Assembly (NCBI RefSeq): GCF_001667585.1 | Contig: NZ_LZJZ01000123.1 | Location: 1 to 63,645 of the forward strand | Direction of reading: 5' to 3' | DNA: 63,645 nucleotides | Origin: Mycobacterium sp. E2733 | GTDB taxonomy: Bacteria; Actinomycetota; Actinomycetes; Mycobacteriales; Mycobacteriaceae | Part shown: one piece after another, positions 1 to 8,027 of the stretch | Position numbering within the stretch: position 1 is the first letter of the stretch | How the letters are laid out: the number at the start of each line of letters is the position of its first letter | Notes under the pieces: generated by a model | The model's database searches: none | Told to the model about the DNA's origin: nothing | The model's input: the letters and a program-made list of their open reading frames with translations, nothing else | Made by a program: the position numbers and the translations under genes

Positions 1-39
1 GCCAACCGTCCGAGGCAGGCCGGCCATACTGACAACCGG

Positions 40-474
40 TCAGGCCTTGTCCCCGGAGTGCATCTTCAACGCCGCGTCCACGTTGGCCTTCTTGTCCTCA
101 CCGGCACCCTTCGCCGCGGCCTTCTTCCGCTTCGCAACGACGGCGTCGACGGCACCGTTGAGCGCCGAACCGAGCGGGAAGCCGAGATAGTGGGTGAGGA
201 AGACGGCCATCTCCTTCAGCTCCGTCTCGGTGAGCTCCCCGTTGAGCAACGCGGCGTTGATCTGAATCTCGGCCAGGTCGCGGTTCCCGACCGCGGTCAC
301 CGCCGTCAACGTCATGATGCGTTTGTCGCGCATCGACAATCCCGGTCGCGTCCAGATGCTGCCGAACAAGTGGTCGACGGTCAGGTCGAAGTACGCGTCG
401 CCCTCGATGTTGGGCATTTCCCAGCCGTAGACCTCGTTCATCTTCTCGAGGCCCTTGCGGCGAAGTTCGTCCAT
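40..474 (-). CDS. carboxymuconolactone decarboxylase-family protein (Rv0771-like)
   Basis: A 144-residue protein with the alpha-helical fold of the carboxymuconolactone decarboxylase/AhpD superfamily. Family features are the DKRIMTLTAV segment near residue 50 and the LTHYLGFP segment near residue 95. No CxxC redox pair is visible, so it is closer to the decarboxylase-like branch than to AhpD peroxidases. I chose the ATG at 474 because it overlaps the upstream stop as TGATG, which indicates translational coupling; a GTG one codon upstream is also possible. It is the last gene of the leftward aldA operon and matches Rv0771 in order and size. Its substrate is unknown; the neighbours suggest small-acid or sterol-derived catabolism. 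Confidence 0.85.
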   Translation of the reverse strand: MDELRRKGLEKMNEVYGWEMPNIEGDAYFDLTVDHLFGSIWTRPGLSMRDKRIMTLTAVTAVGNRDLAEIQINAALLNGELTETELKEMAVFLTHYLGFPLGSALNGAVDAVVAKRKKAAAKGAGEDKKANVDAALKMHSGDKA

Positions 475-1331
475 CACGCCTCTTTCTCTGTGTGCGGTAC
501 CCCGAGGCCAGGCGCCAGTCGTTCGAGGGCCAGCTTAGCCAGCGGCAGATCGACCGAGACCGATTCGGCCAGAGCGAGCGCCAGGCTCAGGTCCTTCTCG
601 CCGAGACCACGAGTATGGGTAAACCCGTCGTAGAGGAAGTGGCCAGGCTCAAGGTCTTTCGTGTCGTCGCGGAACATGATCGACCCTGCTCCGCCGGTCA
701 GCTTGTCCGTGTGACGCACGACGTTGCCGAGGTCCTGCAGATTCAGGCCGGCGGCTTCAGCCAGCTTCCACGCCTCTCCCACCGCCGCGTAGGTAGTGAA
801 GGTAAGCATGTTGCGAGCCAACTTCATCCGCGTGCCCGCGCCAGGCGGCCCGGCATGCACCACCAACTCCGCCCAATGCTCGAACGGCTCCTTGACACGG
901 GCGAATACGTCATCGCTCGCCCCCACCATGGTCGCCAGTTGACCGAAGCGTGCGGCCCGACCGCCACCGCTAACCGGCGCATCGATGACATGAACGTCCT
1001 GCATTTCCAGCTCGCGTGCCAACTCTTCGGCGGTGGTGTCGCTGATCGTCGAGTGAATCGCGATGATCGTGCCGGGCTTGGCGGTTGTTGCCAGCTGGTG
1101 CACCACTTCGCGCACTTGCTCGTCGTTCAGGACGGTCACGCTGATGATGTCGGCGCCGGCGACATCGGCCACGCTATCGGCGAGGCGGGCGCCCCGGTCA
1201 GCGAATGGCGCCATCGCTTCGGCTCGAACGTCGTAAACCGTCAAACCGCCTGGCCATTCGGACATCTTCTTGGCCATCGGGGCGCCCATGTTACCCAGGC
1301 CGATGTATCCCAGTTTCAACGAGGTGGTCAT
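474..1331 (-). CDS. 3-hydroxyisobutyrate dehydrogenase-family oxidoreductase (Rv0770-like)
   Basis: A 285-residue NAD(P)-dependent beta-hydroxyacid dehydrogenase. The N-terminal Rossmann motif GLGNMG is at residues 11-16. The substrate-binding motif DAPVSGG is at 117-123, and the family catalytic lysine is K170 in TRMKLARN. The C-terminal all-helical domain is complete. The start ATG overlaps the stop of the preceding SDR gene (ATGA), so the two are translationally coupled. The neighbours (aldehyde dehydrogenase, SDR, decarboxylase-like protein) suggest oxidation of a hydroxyacid in a short catabolic chain. The true substrate cannot be read from sequence. Confidence 0.9.
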   Translation of the reverse strand: MTTSLKLGYIGLGNMGAPMAKKMSEWPGGLTVYDVRAEAMAPFADRGARLADSVADVAGADIISVTVLNDEQVREVVHQLATTAKPGTIIAIHSTISDTTAEELARELEMQDVHVIDAPVSGGGRAARFGQLATMVGASDDVFARVKEPFEHWAELVVHAGPPGAGTRMKLARNMLTFTTYAAVGEAWKLAEAAGLNLQDLGNVVRHTDKLTGGAGSIMFRDDTKDLEPGHFLYDGFTHTRGLGEKDLSLALALAESVSVDLPLAKLALERLAPGLGVPHTEKEA

Positions 1332-2077
1332 GATCGGATGATCTGTCCGCCGTCAACGTTGAAGATCTGCCCGGTGATCCAGGACGCCTCGTCGGAGAGC
1401 AGGAACAGGCACATGCCTACGAGGTCCTCGGGAGTCCCCATGCGCGACAAGGGAAGCCCCTTGACGATGTCGGCGACCATCTCCTGCGGCGTGGTGGTCC
1501 GGTTGGCCTCGGTGTCGATGGGCCCGGGCGCGATCGCGTTGATTCGGATGTTCTGGCCGCCAAGCTCGCGCGAGAGCTGCTGGGTCAGGCCGTTCACCCC
1601 GACCTTGGCCAGCCCGTAGTAGTTCGAGTACAACCACGCCGCCGTGGACGACTGGTTGACGATCGCCCCACCGCCGCGCTTGGCCATCTTCTTATAGACG
1701 GCGCGGGTGCACCACAAGGCTCCGTCGAGGTTGACGCTCATGAACTTCTTGTAGTACTCGGGGTCGATAGTGAGCAGGAAGTCCAGCTTCATGCCGCCGA
1801 AGATCGCGGCGTTGTTGACCAGGTAGTCGATGCCGTCGAATTCGGCCAGCGCGCGGTCGGCCATCGCCTTCGCCGACGCCGGGTCGGACACGTCGACCGG
1901 GACGGCCATGGCGGTGCCGCCGTCGGCGACGATCTGTTTGGCCACCGCGTCGGCGGCCTCGGCCTTGATGTCTGCCACCACAACCGCGGCGCCCTCCCGG
2001 GCCAGTGCCTCGGCATACGCCTGACCGATCCCACCACCGGATCCGGTGACGATGGCGACCTTGTTCTCAAACCGCAT
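1328..2077 (-). CDS. short-chain dehydrogenase/reductase (Rv0769-like)
   Basis: A 249-residue classical SDR. The cofactor motif TGSGGGIG starts at residue 11, NNA is at 88-90, the catalytic Ser is in NQSS (143-144), and the Tyr/Lys pair is Y154 and K158. An acidic residue after the second beta strand (ADIKAE) points to NAD(H) preference. The C-terminal segment ITGQIFNVDGG is typical. It lies 14 nt downstream of aldA and overlaps the next gene by 4 nt, so all four genes are probably one transcript. Substrate unknown. Confidence 0.9.
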   Translation of the reverse strand: MRFENKVAIVTGSGGGIGQAYAEALAREGAAVVVADIKAEAADAVAKQIVADGGTAMAVPVDVSDPASAKAMADRALAEFDGIDYLVNNAAIFGGMKLDFLLTIDPEYYKKFMSVNLDGALWCTRAVYKKMAKRGGGAIVNQSSTAAWLYSNYYGLAKVGVNGLTQQLSRELGGQNIRINAIAPGPIDTEANRTTTPQEMVADIVKGLPLSRMGTPEDLVGMCLFLLSDEASWITGQIFNVDGGQIIRS

Positions 2078-2091
2078 GCTCTCAAGCTCCT

Positions 2092-3561
2092 CTAGTTAAC
2101 CGCTGTCGCAATGGTCTTGATCTCCAGGTACTCCTCGAAACCGGCCAAACCCATCTCTCGGCCATTTCCGGACTGCTTGTAGCCGCCGAATGGCGCGTCG
2201 GCCGAATACCACACGCCGCCATTGACATTGATGGTGCCCGCGCGGACAAGCGCGGCGACCCTCGCCGCCCGATTCGGGTCGGCGCCGAACACTGTGCCGG
2301 ACAGCCCGTATGGCGAGTCGTTCGCAATGCGGACGGCGTCGTCGTCGCCGTCGTGCGGAATCACCGTCAGGACCGGGCCGAAGATCTCCTCGCGCGCGCA
2401 GCGCGCATCGTTGCCCAGCCCCGCGATCAGCGTGGGCTCGATGAAGAAACCGACGTCACGGTCGGCCGGCCGCCCGCCACCGCAGGCAAACGTCCCGCCT
2501 TCGGCGATGGCCGAGTCGAGGTAGCCCTGGATCCGGTCCCGCTGGCGCGCAGAAATGACCGGCCCGCAAACGGTTCCGGGGTCGGTGGGGTCACCCGCCT
2601 TGATGCCGCCCATCGTTGCGGCCGCGATGGCGACGGCCTCGTCATACTTCGCGCGGGGCACCACCAGCCGGGTGGTGATCGCGCATCCCTGTCCGGCGTG
2701 CATGCATACCGAGAAGCCGGCCACGCCCACGGCGCCGCCCAAGTCGGCGTCGTCGAGGACGATGAACGCCGACTTCCCACCCAGCTCGAGAAAGACCTTC
2801 TTGATGGTGGCGGCGCCGTCGGCCATCACGCTGCGACCGGTGGCGGTCGACCCGGTGAACGAAACCATGTCCACCCGTGGGTCTTTGGCCAACAGGGCAC
2901 CCACGCTGTGGTCGCTGGAGGTGACGATGTTGACGACACCGGGAGGGAAGTCGGTGCGCTCGGCAATGAGTTCGCCCAGCACGGCGGCACACCAGGGGGT
3001 GTCGGGGGCGGGCTTCAGGACGACGGTGTTTCCGGCGGCCAGCGCGGGCCCGATCTTGGCGAGGTTGATCTGGTGCGGGAAGTTCCACGGCGTGATCGCC
3101 CCCACGACACCGACGGCCTCGCGGGCGATGGTGCGCCGGGTGGGGATTCCCATCGGTGACGCGAGGCCGAGATCCTGGTTGTATTCGTAGGATTCGGCGG
3201 TGTCGGCCGCGAAGGCCAGGTCGTTGACCGGGACTTCGAGCTGGGCAATGCTGGTGAGCATCCGCGGCGCGCCGACTTCGGCGATGGTCAGGTCACGCAG
3301 CTCTTCGAGGTTCTGCTGCATCGCCTCGCGCAGCTGACGCACGCACCGCACCCGCAACTCGGTGTTGCGCGACCAGTCCGTCTCGTCGAACGCGCGCCGC
3401 GCGGCGTTGATGGCGCGGCCCATGTCGGCGGCGTCGGCGTCGGCGGCGACCCCGAGCACTTCCTCGGTCGCCGGGTTGATCGTCGGGAAGGTGCCTGCGC
3501 TACCGGGCGACATCTTGCCGTCAATGAAGAGTGCACTCACGCCGTCGGCCAGCAAGGCCAT
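2092..3561 (-). CDS. aldA: NAD-dependent aldehyde dehydrogenase (AldA, Rv0768-like)
   Basis: A 489-residue aldehyde dehydrogenase of normal family length. The oxyanion asparagine is N160 in TPWNFP, the cofactor loop is FTGSTATG (235-242), the general base is E259 in LELGGK, and the nucleophile is C293 in GQGCAI. It should oxidise an aldehyde to a carboxylic acid with NAD(P)+. It is the first gene of the leftward operon and is divergent from the TetR gene. The ATG at 3561 follows a GGGAG-type ribosome site. Its predicted promoter and operator lie at 3618-3636. In M. tuberculosis the equivalent gene is next to the cyp123/cyp51 cluster, suggesting a shared substrate class. Confidence 0.92.
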   Translation of the reverse strand: MALLADGVSALFIDGKMSPGSAGTFPTINPATEEVLGVAADADAADMGRAINAARRAFDETDWSRNTELRVRCVRQLREAMQQNLEELRDLTIAEVGAPRMLTSIAQLEVPVNDLAFAADTAESYEYNQDLGLASPMGIPTRRTIAREAVGVVGAITPWNFPHQINLAKIGPALAAGNTVVLKPAPDTPWCAAVLGELIAERTDFPPGVVNIVTSSDHSVGALLAKDPRVDMVSFTGSTATGRSVMADGAATIKKVFLELGGKSAFIVLDDADLGGAVGVAGFSVCMHAGQGCAITTRLVVPRAKYDEAVAIAAATMGGIKAGDPTDPGTVCGPVISARQRDRIQGYLDSAIAEGGTFACGGGRPADRDVGFFIEPTLIAGLGNDARCAREEIFGPVLTVIPHDGDDDAVRIANDSPYGLSGTVFGADPNRAARVAALVRAGTINVNGGVWYSADAPFGGYKQSGNGREMGLAGFEEYLEIKTIATAVN

Positions 3562-3617
3562 CTCCCGCTCCCGTCTGTGCGGACCAAATCGAGCACGCGA
3601 ATCTCAGAAATTTCAGT

Positions 3618-3629
3618 GGACAGTTGTCC
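3618..3629. promoter_or_regulatory. palindromic operator GGACA-N2-TGTCC, aldA side
   Basis: The sequence GGACAGTTGTCC has perfect 5-bp inverted arms around GT. The same arms recur at 3776-3787 on the other side of this divergent intergenic region. The centre (3623/3624) coincides with the +1 predicted from the leftward hexamer TAATAT at 3636-3631. Binding by the adjacent TetR protein is inferred. Confidence 0.6.
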
Positions 3630-3630
3630 G

Positions 3631-3636
3631 ATATTA
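3631..3636 (-). promoter_or_regulatory. -10 hexamer for the aldA operon
   Basis: On the minus strand this reads TAATAT, a good TANNNT mycobacterial -10 element. The predicted +1 is near 3624, giving an untranslated leader of about 60 nt before the aldA ATG. No clear -35 element was identified. Confidence 0.5.
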
Positions 3637-3718
3637 TTCGATGGAACCATAGCCGCCAGGCTGTCGGCGGTGCAAGGGCCGTTCTCGCTCAAGCCGGCCA
3701 CTCGACGGCAAACAGCAC

Positions 3719-3737
3719 ATTAAACGCCATGTTTAAT
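3719..3737. promoter_or_regulatory. perfect inverted repeat ATTAAAC-N5-GTTTAAT
   Basis: A 7-bp perfect inverted repeat with a 5-nt spacer, markedly AT-rich against its surroundings. It sits about 45-63 nt upstream of the predicted TetR-gene +1, just beyond the -35 region. It differs in sequence from the GGACA operators, so it may bind a second regulator. The AT-rich stem is too weak to be a likely terminator. Confidence 0.5.
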
Positions 3738-3769
3738 AATTGCGCTTGCTTCCGGCCGAATCGGTCCGA

Positions 3770-3775
3770 TAGCTT
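3770..3775 (+). promoter_or_regulatory. -10 hexamer for a leaderless TetR-gene transcript
   Basis: TAGCTT fits TANNNT and occupies -12 to -7 relative to the GTG start at 3782. That spacing predicts transcription starting on the first base of the start codon, as in leaderless mycobacterial mRNAs. Confidence 0.5.
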
Positions 3776-3787
3776 GGACACGTGTCC
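3776..3787. promoter_or_regulatory. palindromic operator GGACACGTGTCC, TetR side
   Basis: A perfect 12-bp palindrome with the same GGACA/TGTCC arms as 3618-3629. It spans the -6 to +6 region of the predicted leaderless promoter and includes the GTG start codon, so bound protein would block initiation directly. It suggests autorepression by the TetR protein. Confidence 0.6.
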
Positions 3788-4420
3788 AGCGATGCACTGG
3801 TTTCGATCACGTCTCAGGCCGAGCACCAAACCGGTCGGCCGGCGCGGAACCGCCGCCAGGAGGAGACCTTCCGCAAGGTGCTCGCGGCGGGCATCGAGAC
3901 GCTGCGCGAGAAGTCGTACGCGGACCTGACGGTGCGCGCGGTGGCAGCCCGCGCCAAGGTCGCCCCGGCCACGGCTTACACCTACTTCTCGTCGAAGAAC
4001 CACCTGATCGCCGAGGTGTACCTGGACCTGGTGCGGCAGGTGCCCTACTTCACCGACGTCAACGACCCGATGCCCAACCGGGTGGAACAGGCGTTGCGCC
4101 ACCTGGCTCTGGTGGTCGCCGACGAACCCGAGGTAAGCGCCGCATGCACGACGGCGTTGCTCAGCGGCGGCGCCGAGCCCGCGGTCACCGCCGCGCGCGA
4201 CCGGATCGGCGCGGAGATTCACCGCCGCATCACGTCCGCCATGGGCCCCAACGCCGACCCCACCGCCGTGTCCGCGCTCGAGATGTCGTTCTTCGGAGCA
4301 CTCGTTCAGGCCGGCAGCGGTGAATTCACCTACCGTGAGATCGCCGACCGGCTGGCCTATGTGGTGCGGCTGATCCTCACCGGCGCGGGAGAAACGAGCC
4401 AGGAGACGAGCACCGAATGA
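3782..4420 (+). CDS. TetR-family transcriptional regulator (Rv0767c-like)
   Basis: A 212-residue TetR regulator. The N-terminal helix-turn-helix lies around residues 40-75 and includes LTVRAVAARAKV and the typical TAYTYFSSK recognition-helix segment. The C-terminal ligand-binding domain is variable and carries no ligand clue. The GTG start at 3782 is supported by a TANNNT hexamer 7 nt upstream (leaderless arrangement) and by operator overlap. Its stop overlaps the cyp123 ATG, so regulator and P450 are co-transcribed. Predicted role: repressor of its own operon and of aldA through twin GGACA-N2-TGTCC sites. The ligand could be a sterol or P450 substrate, but this is inference. Confidence 0.9.
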   Translation: MSSDALVSITSQAEHQTGRPARNRRQEETFRKVLAAGIETLREKSYADLTVRAVAARAKVAPATAYTYFSSKNHLIAEVYLDLVRQVPYFTDVNDPMPNRVEQALRHLALVVADEPEVSAACTTALLSGGAEPAVTAARDRIGAEIHRRITSAMGPNADPTAVSALEMSFFGALVQAGSGEFTYREIADRLAYVVRLILTGAGETSQETSTE

Positions 4421-5634
4421 CCGTTCACGCTGGCGACCACGAGCTGGTCCTCGATCCATACGACTACGACTTCCACGAAGATCCGTATCCGTACTACAAG
4501 CGCCTCCGCGACGAAGCCCCGCTGTATCGCAACGAGGAGTTGAAGTTCTGGGCTTTGTCGCGGCATCAAGATGTGCTGCACGGGTTCCGCAACAGCACCA
4601 CGCTATCCAACAAGTACGGTGTCTCGCTGGATCCGGCATCGCGCGGCCCGCACGCGTCCAAGACCATGTCGTTTCTGGCGATGGACGATCCCGCCCATCT
4701 CCGGTTGCGGACGCTGGTGTCAAAAGGGTTCACACCCAGAAGGATTCGCGAACTCGAGCCTCGCGTCACCGAGATCGCCACGCAGCACCTCGACACAATG
4801 CTGGCGAAGGCAAACGACGGCACCGTCGACTATGTCGACGAGTTCGCCGGCAAGCTGCCCATGGACGTCATCTCCGAGCTGATGGGCGTCCCCGAGGCGG
4901 ACCGGGTTCAGGTTCGGGCCTGGGCCGACGGTGTGATGCACCGCGACGAGGGCGTCACCGACGTACCGCCGGAGGCGGTCGAGGCGTCCATCAACCTGAT
5001 CGTGTACTACCAGGGGATGGTCGCCGAACGGCGCAAGAAGCTGACCGGCGATCTCACGTCGGCGCTGCTGGAGGCCGAGATCGACGGCGACCGGCTCAGC
5101 GACGAGGAAGTCCTCGGCTTCATGTTCCTGATGGTGATCGCCGGTAACGAGACGACCACCAAACTCCTTGCCAATGCCGCGTTTTGGGGTCACAAGAATC
5201 CGGATCAGCTGACGCCGGTCTACGCTGACCTGTCCCGGGTGCCGCTGTGGGTCGAGGAAACCCTGCGCTACGACACCTCCAGCCAGATCTTGGCCCGCAC
5301 CGTCTCCGGCGAACTCACCCTCTACGACACCACCATTCCCGAGGGCGACGTCTTGCTGCTGTTGCCTGGTTCGGGTCATCGCGACGAGCGGGTATTCGAC
5401 AACCCCGACGACTATCTGATCGGGCGCGAAATCGGGCCCAAGCTCCTGAGTTTCGGTAGCGGCGCACACTTCTGCCTCGGCGCGCATCTGGCGCGGATGG
5501 AAGCCCGGGTCGCGCTCACCGAGTTGTTCAAGCGAATCCGCGGATATGAGGTGGACGAGGCCAACGCCGTCCGCGTCCACTCCAGCAATGTCCGCGGATT
5601 CGCTCACCTACCCATGACCGTGGAGGTCCGCTGA
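4417..5634 (+). CDS. cyp123: cytochrome P450 CYP123
   Basis: A 405-residue bacterial cytochrome P450. The I-helix oxygen-activation motif AGNETT is near residue 245, ExxR (EETLR) near 281, and the heme loop FGSGAHFCLG has Cys near 353 as thiolate ligand. It starts within the TetR stop (ATGA) and is followed without a gap by an SDR gene. The order TetR-CYP123-SDR-CYP51-ferredoxin matches Rv0767c-Rv0763c, the basis for the symbol. Electrons probably come from the 3Fe-4S ferredoxin encoded downstream. I know of no established physiological substrate. Confidence 0.93.
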   Translation: MTVHAGDHELVLDPYDYDFHEDPYPYYKRLRDEAPLYRNEELKFWALSRHQDVLHGFRNSTTLSNKYGVSLDPASRGPHASKTMSFLAMDDPAHLRLRTLVSKGFTPRRIRELEPRVTEIATQHLDTMLAKANDGTVDYVDEFAGKLPMDVISELMGVPEADRVQVRAWADGVMHRDEGVTDVPPEAVEASINLIVYYQGMVAERRKKLTGDLTSALLEAEIDGDRLSDEEVLGFMFLMVIAGNETTTKLLANAAFWGHKNPDQLTPVYADLSRVPLWVEETLRYDTSSQILARTVSGELTLYDTTIPEGDVLLLLPGSGHRDERVFDNPDDYLIGREIGPKLLSFGSGAHFCLGAHLARMEARVALTELFKRIRGYEVDEANAVRVHSSNVRGFAHLPMTVEVR

Positions 5635-6459
5635 ATGCCCCGCTTCGAACCCCTGCCCGGACGCCGACCGGCGATCGTGGCCGGCGCCTCCTCCGGCATC
5701 GGAGAGGCCACCGCCATCGAACTCGCGGCGCACGGCTTCCCGGTCGCCCTCGGCGCCCGCCGGGTCGAGAAGCTCAACGACATCGTCGGCAAGATCAACG
5801 CCGAGGGCGGCGAGGCGGTCGGATTCCACCTGGACGTCACTGACCCGAACTCGGTGAAAACTTTTGTCGCGCAGGCTGTCGACGCGCTCGGCGACATCGA
5901 GGTGCTGGTGGCCGGCGCCGGCGACACCTACTTCGGCAAGCTAGCCGAGATCACCACCGACGAGTTCGAGTCGCAGCTGCAGATCCACCTCGTCGGCGCC
6001 AACCGGCTGGCCGCCGCGGTGCTGCCCGGCATGCTCGAACGGCAGCGTGGCGATTTGATCTTCGTCGGCTCCGACGTTGCCCTGCGCCAGCGGCCGCACA
6101 TGGGCGCCTACGGCGCCGCCAAGGCCGCGCTCGTCGCGATGGTCACCAACTTCCAAATGGAACTCGAGGGCACCGGCGTGCGGGCCTCGATCGTGCACCC
6201 CGGCCCGACGAAGACGTCGATGGGGTGGAGCCTGCCGGCCGAGAAGATTGGTCCCGCACTAGAGGACTGGGCCAAGTGGGGCCAGGCTCGCCACGACTAC
6301 TTCCTGCGCGCGGCCGACCTGGCGCGCGCCATCACGTTCGTCGCCGAGACACCGCGCGGTGGGTTCATCGCGAACATGGAGCTTCAGCCCGAAGCTCCGT
6401 TGGCCGACAAGAAAGAGCGACAGCAGCTAGCACTCGGCGAAGAGGGGATGCCGTCATGA
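5635..6459 (+). CDS. short-chain dehydrogenase/reductase (Rv0765c-like)
   Basis: A 274-residue SDR with AGASSGIG at residues 17-24, LDVTD at 67-71, a catalytic Ser near 146 and YGAAK with Y159/K163. Arginines after the second strand (GARRVEK) suggest NADP(H). The start is the ATG abutting the cyp123 TGA, and its own stop overlaps the CYP51 ATG, so all three are translationally coupled. Placement between two P450 genes suggests it oxidises or reduces a P450 product, possibly a sterol keto/hydroxy group. That role is inference. Confidence 0.9.
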   Translation: MPRFEPLPGRRPAIVAGASSGIGEATAIELAAHGFPVALGARRVEKLNDIVGKINAEGGEAVGFHLDVTDPNSVKTFVAQAVDALGDIEVLVAGAGDTYFGKLAEITTDEFESQLQIHLVGANRLAAAVLPGMLERQRGDLIFVGSDVALRQRPHMGAYGAAKAALVAMVTNFQMELEGTGVRASIVHPGPTKTSMGWSLPAEKIGPALEDWAKWGQARHDYFLRAADLARAITFVAETPRGGFIANMELQPEAPLADKKERQQLALGEEGMPS

Positions 6460-7811
6460 CAAGCACCGCAATCGTACCGCGGGTTTCCGGCGGCGAGGAA
6501 GAACACGGTCATCTCGAGGAATTCCGCACCGACCCAATCGGTCTGATGAAGCGAGTCCGGGAGGAGTGCGGCGACGTCGGATGGTTCCAGCTGGTCGACA
6601 AGCACGTGATTCTTTTATCCGGTGCGGACGCCAACGAATTTTTCTTCCGCTCCGCGGACGAGGATCTTGACCAGGCCGAGGCGTACCCGTTCATGACACC
6701 GATCTTCGGGAAGGGCGTCGTTTTCGACGCCAGCCCCGAGCGGCGCAAGGAGATGCTGCACAACTCGGCGTTGCGTGGCGAGCAGATGAAGGGCCACGCC
6801 GCCACCATTGAGGGTGAAGTCAAGAAGATGATCGCCAACTGGGGCGACGAGGGCGAGATCGAGCTACTCGACTTCTTCGCGGAGCTGACCATTTACACTT
6901 CAACCGCCTGCCTGATCGGGCTGAAATTCCGTGAGCAACTCGACCACCGCTTCGCGGAGTACTACCACGAGCTGGAACGCGGCACCGACCCGCTGTGCTA
7001 CGTCGATCCCTACCTGCCGATCGAGAGTTTTAAACGACGCGATGAGGCGCGCGTCAAACTCGTTGCGCTGGTAGCGGAGATCATGGACCAGCGGCTGGCC
7101 AATCCGCCGAAGGACAAGGCCGGCCGAGACATGCTCGACGTGCTGGTCTCGATCAAGGACGAAGAGGGCAATCCCCGGTTCACCGCGGACGAGGTCACCG
7201 GGATGTTTATCTCGCTGATGTTCGCGGGGCACCACACCAGCTCGGGGACCTCGGCGTGGACATTGATCGAGTTGATCCGCCACTCCGATGTGTACGCGGA
7301 GGTACTGGCCGAGCTCGACGAGCTGTATGCCGACGGCCAAGAGGTGAGTTTCCATGCGCTGCGGTCGATTCCGAAGCTGGACAACGTGGTCAAGGAGACC
7401 CTGCGGCTGCACCCGCCGCTGATCATCCTGATGCGGGTGGCCCAGGGCGAGTTCGAGGTCGAGGGCTTTCCGATCCACAAGGGCGACTACGTCGCCGCTT
7501 CCCCGGCGATCAGCAACCGGATCCCCGAGGACTTCCCCGATCCGGATGCCTTCAAGCCCGACCGCTACAACAAACCCGAGCAGGCCGACGTCGTCAACCG
7601 GTGGACCTGGATTCCGTTCGGTGCGGGGCGGCACCGGTGCGTCGGCGCCGCTTTCGCCCAGATGCAGATCAAGGCGATCTTCTCGGTTCTCTTGCGCGAG
7701 TACGACTTCGAAATGGCACAGCCGCCGGAGAGCTATCACAATGACCACTCCAAGATGGTCGTTCAGCTCGCCCGGCCGGCGAAGGTCCGCTACCGCAAGC
7801 GGAAAGCCTGA
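6456..7811 (+). CDS. cyp51: cytochrome P450 CYP51, sterol 14-alpha-demethylase
   Basis: A 451-residue P450 of the same length as M. tuberculosis CYP51. The CYP51 I-helix motif FAGHHTSSGT is near residues 256-265, ExxR (KETLR) near 314, and the heme loop FGAGRHRCVG puts the ligand Cys at 395. CYP51 enzymes remove the 14-alpha-methyl group of lanosterol-type sterols in three oxygen-dependent steps. The role in mycobacteria, which do not make sterols de novo, is unsettled. The ATG at 6456 overlaps the SDR stop (ATGA) and gives the expected N-terminus; a longer in-frame extension upstream runs inside the SDR gene and is not credible. Confidence 0.95.
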   Translation: MTSTAIVPRVSGGEEEHGHLEEFRTDPIGLMKRVREECGDVGWFQLVDKHVILLSGADANEFFFRSADEDLDQAEAYPFMTPIFGKGVVFDASPERRKEMLHNSALRGEQMKGHAATIEGEVKKMIANWGDEGEIELLDFFAELTIYTSTACLIGLKFREQLDHRFAEYYHELERGTDPLCYVDPYLPIESFKRRDEARVKLVALVAEIMDQRLANPPKDKAGRDMLDVLVSIKDEEGNPRFTADEVTGMFISLMFAGHHTSSGTSAWTLIELIRHSDVYAEVLAELDELYADGQEVSFHALRSIPKLDNVVKETLRLHPPLIILMRVAQGEFEVEGFPIHKGDYVAASPAISNRIPEDFPDPDAFKPDRYNKPEQADVVNRWTWIPFGAGRHRCVGAAFAQMQIKAIFSVLLREYDFEMAQPPESYHNDHSKMVVQLARPAKVRYRKRKA

Positions 7812-7817
7812 TGCATC

Positions 7818-8027
7818 ATGGGTTTTCGGATCGGGGTCGATCTCGACTTGTGTCAGGGCCACGCGATGTGCGAACTGGAGGCGCCGGACTACTTCCGGGT
7901 ACCCAAGCGGGGCAAGGTGGAGATTGTCGACCCCGAACCGCCCGAAGACGCCCGCGATGAGGTCGAACGCGCGGTCGATATGTGCCCCACGCAAGCACTG
8001 TTCATCAAAGAGAAAGAAGACGGATAA
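7818..8027 (+). CDS. 3Fe-4S ferredoxin (Rv0763c-like)
   Basis: A 69-residue ferredoxin with the 3Fe-4S pattern C12-x5-C18 and C56-Pro. The missing fourth cysteine is normal for P450-linked actinobacterial ferredoxins. It begins 6 nt after the CYP51 stop and is the likely direct electron donor to CYP51 and perhaps CYP123. The C-terminus is acidic and lysine-rich (KEKEDG). The stop codon overlaps the next ATG (TAATG). Confidence 0.93.
   Translation: MGFRIGVDLDLCQGHAMCELEAPDYFRVPKRGKVEIVDPEPPEDARDEVERAVDMCPTQALFIKEKEDG

Noticed and set aside
492..1619. Long rightward reading frame opposite the dehydrogenase and SDR genes
   Set aside because: It is antisense to genes with clear catalytic motifs, its product is Arg/His-rich without a domain, and high GC content creates such frames routinely.
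6225..6455. 77-residue N-terminal extension of CYP51
   Set aside because: It lies inside the SDR gene; the ATG at 6456 gives the standard CYP51 length and overlaps the SDR stop.
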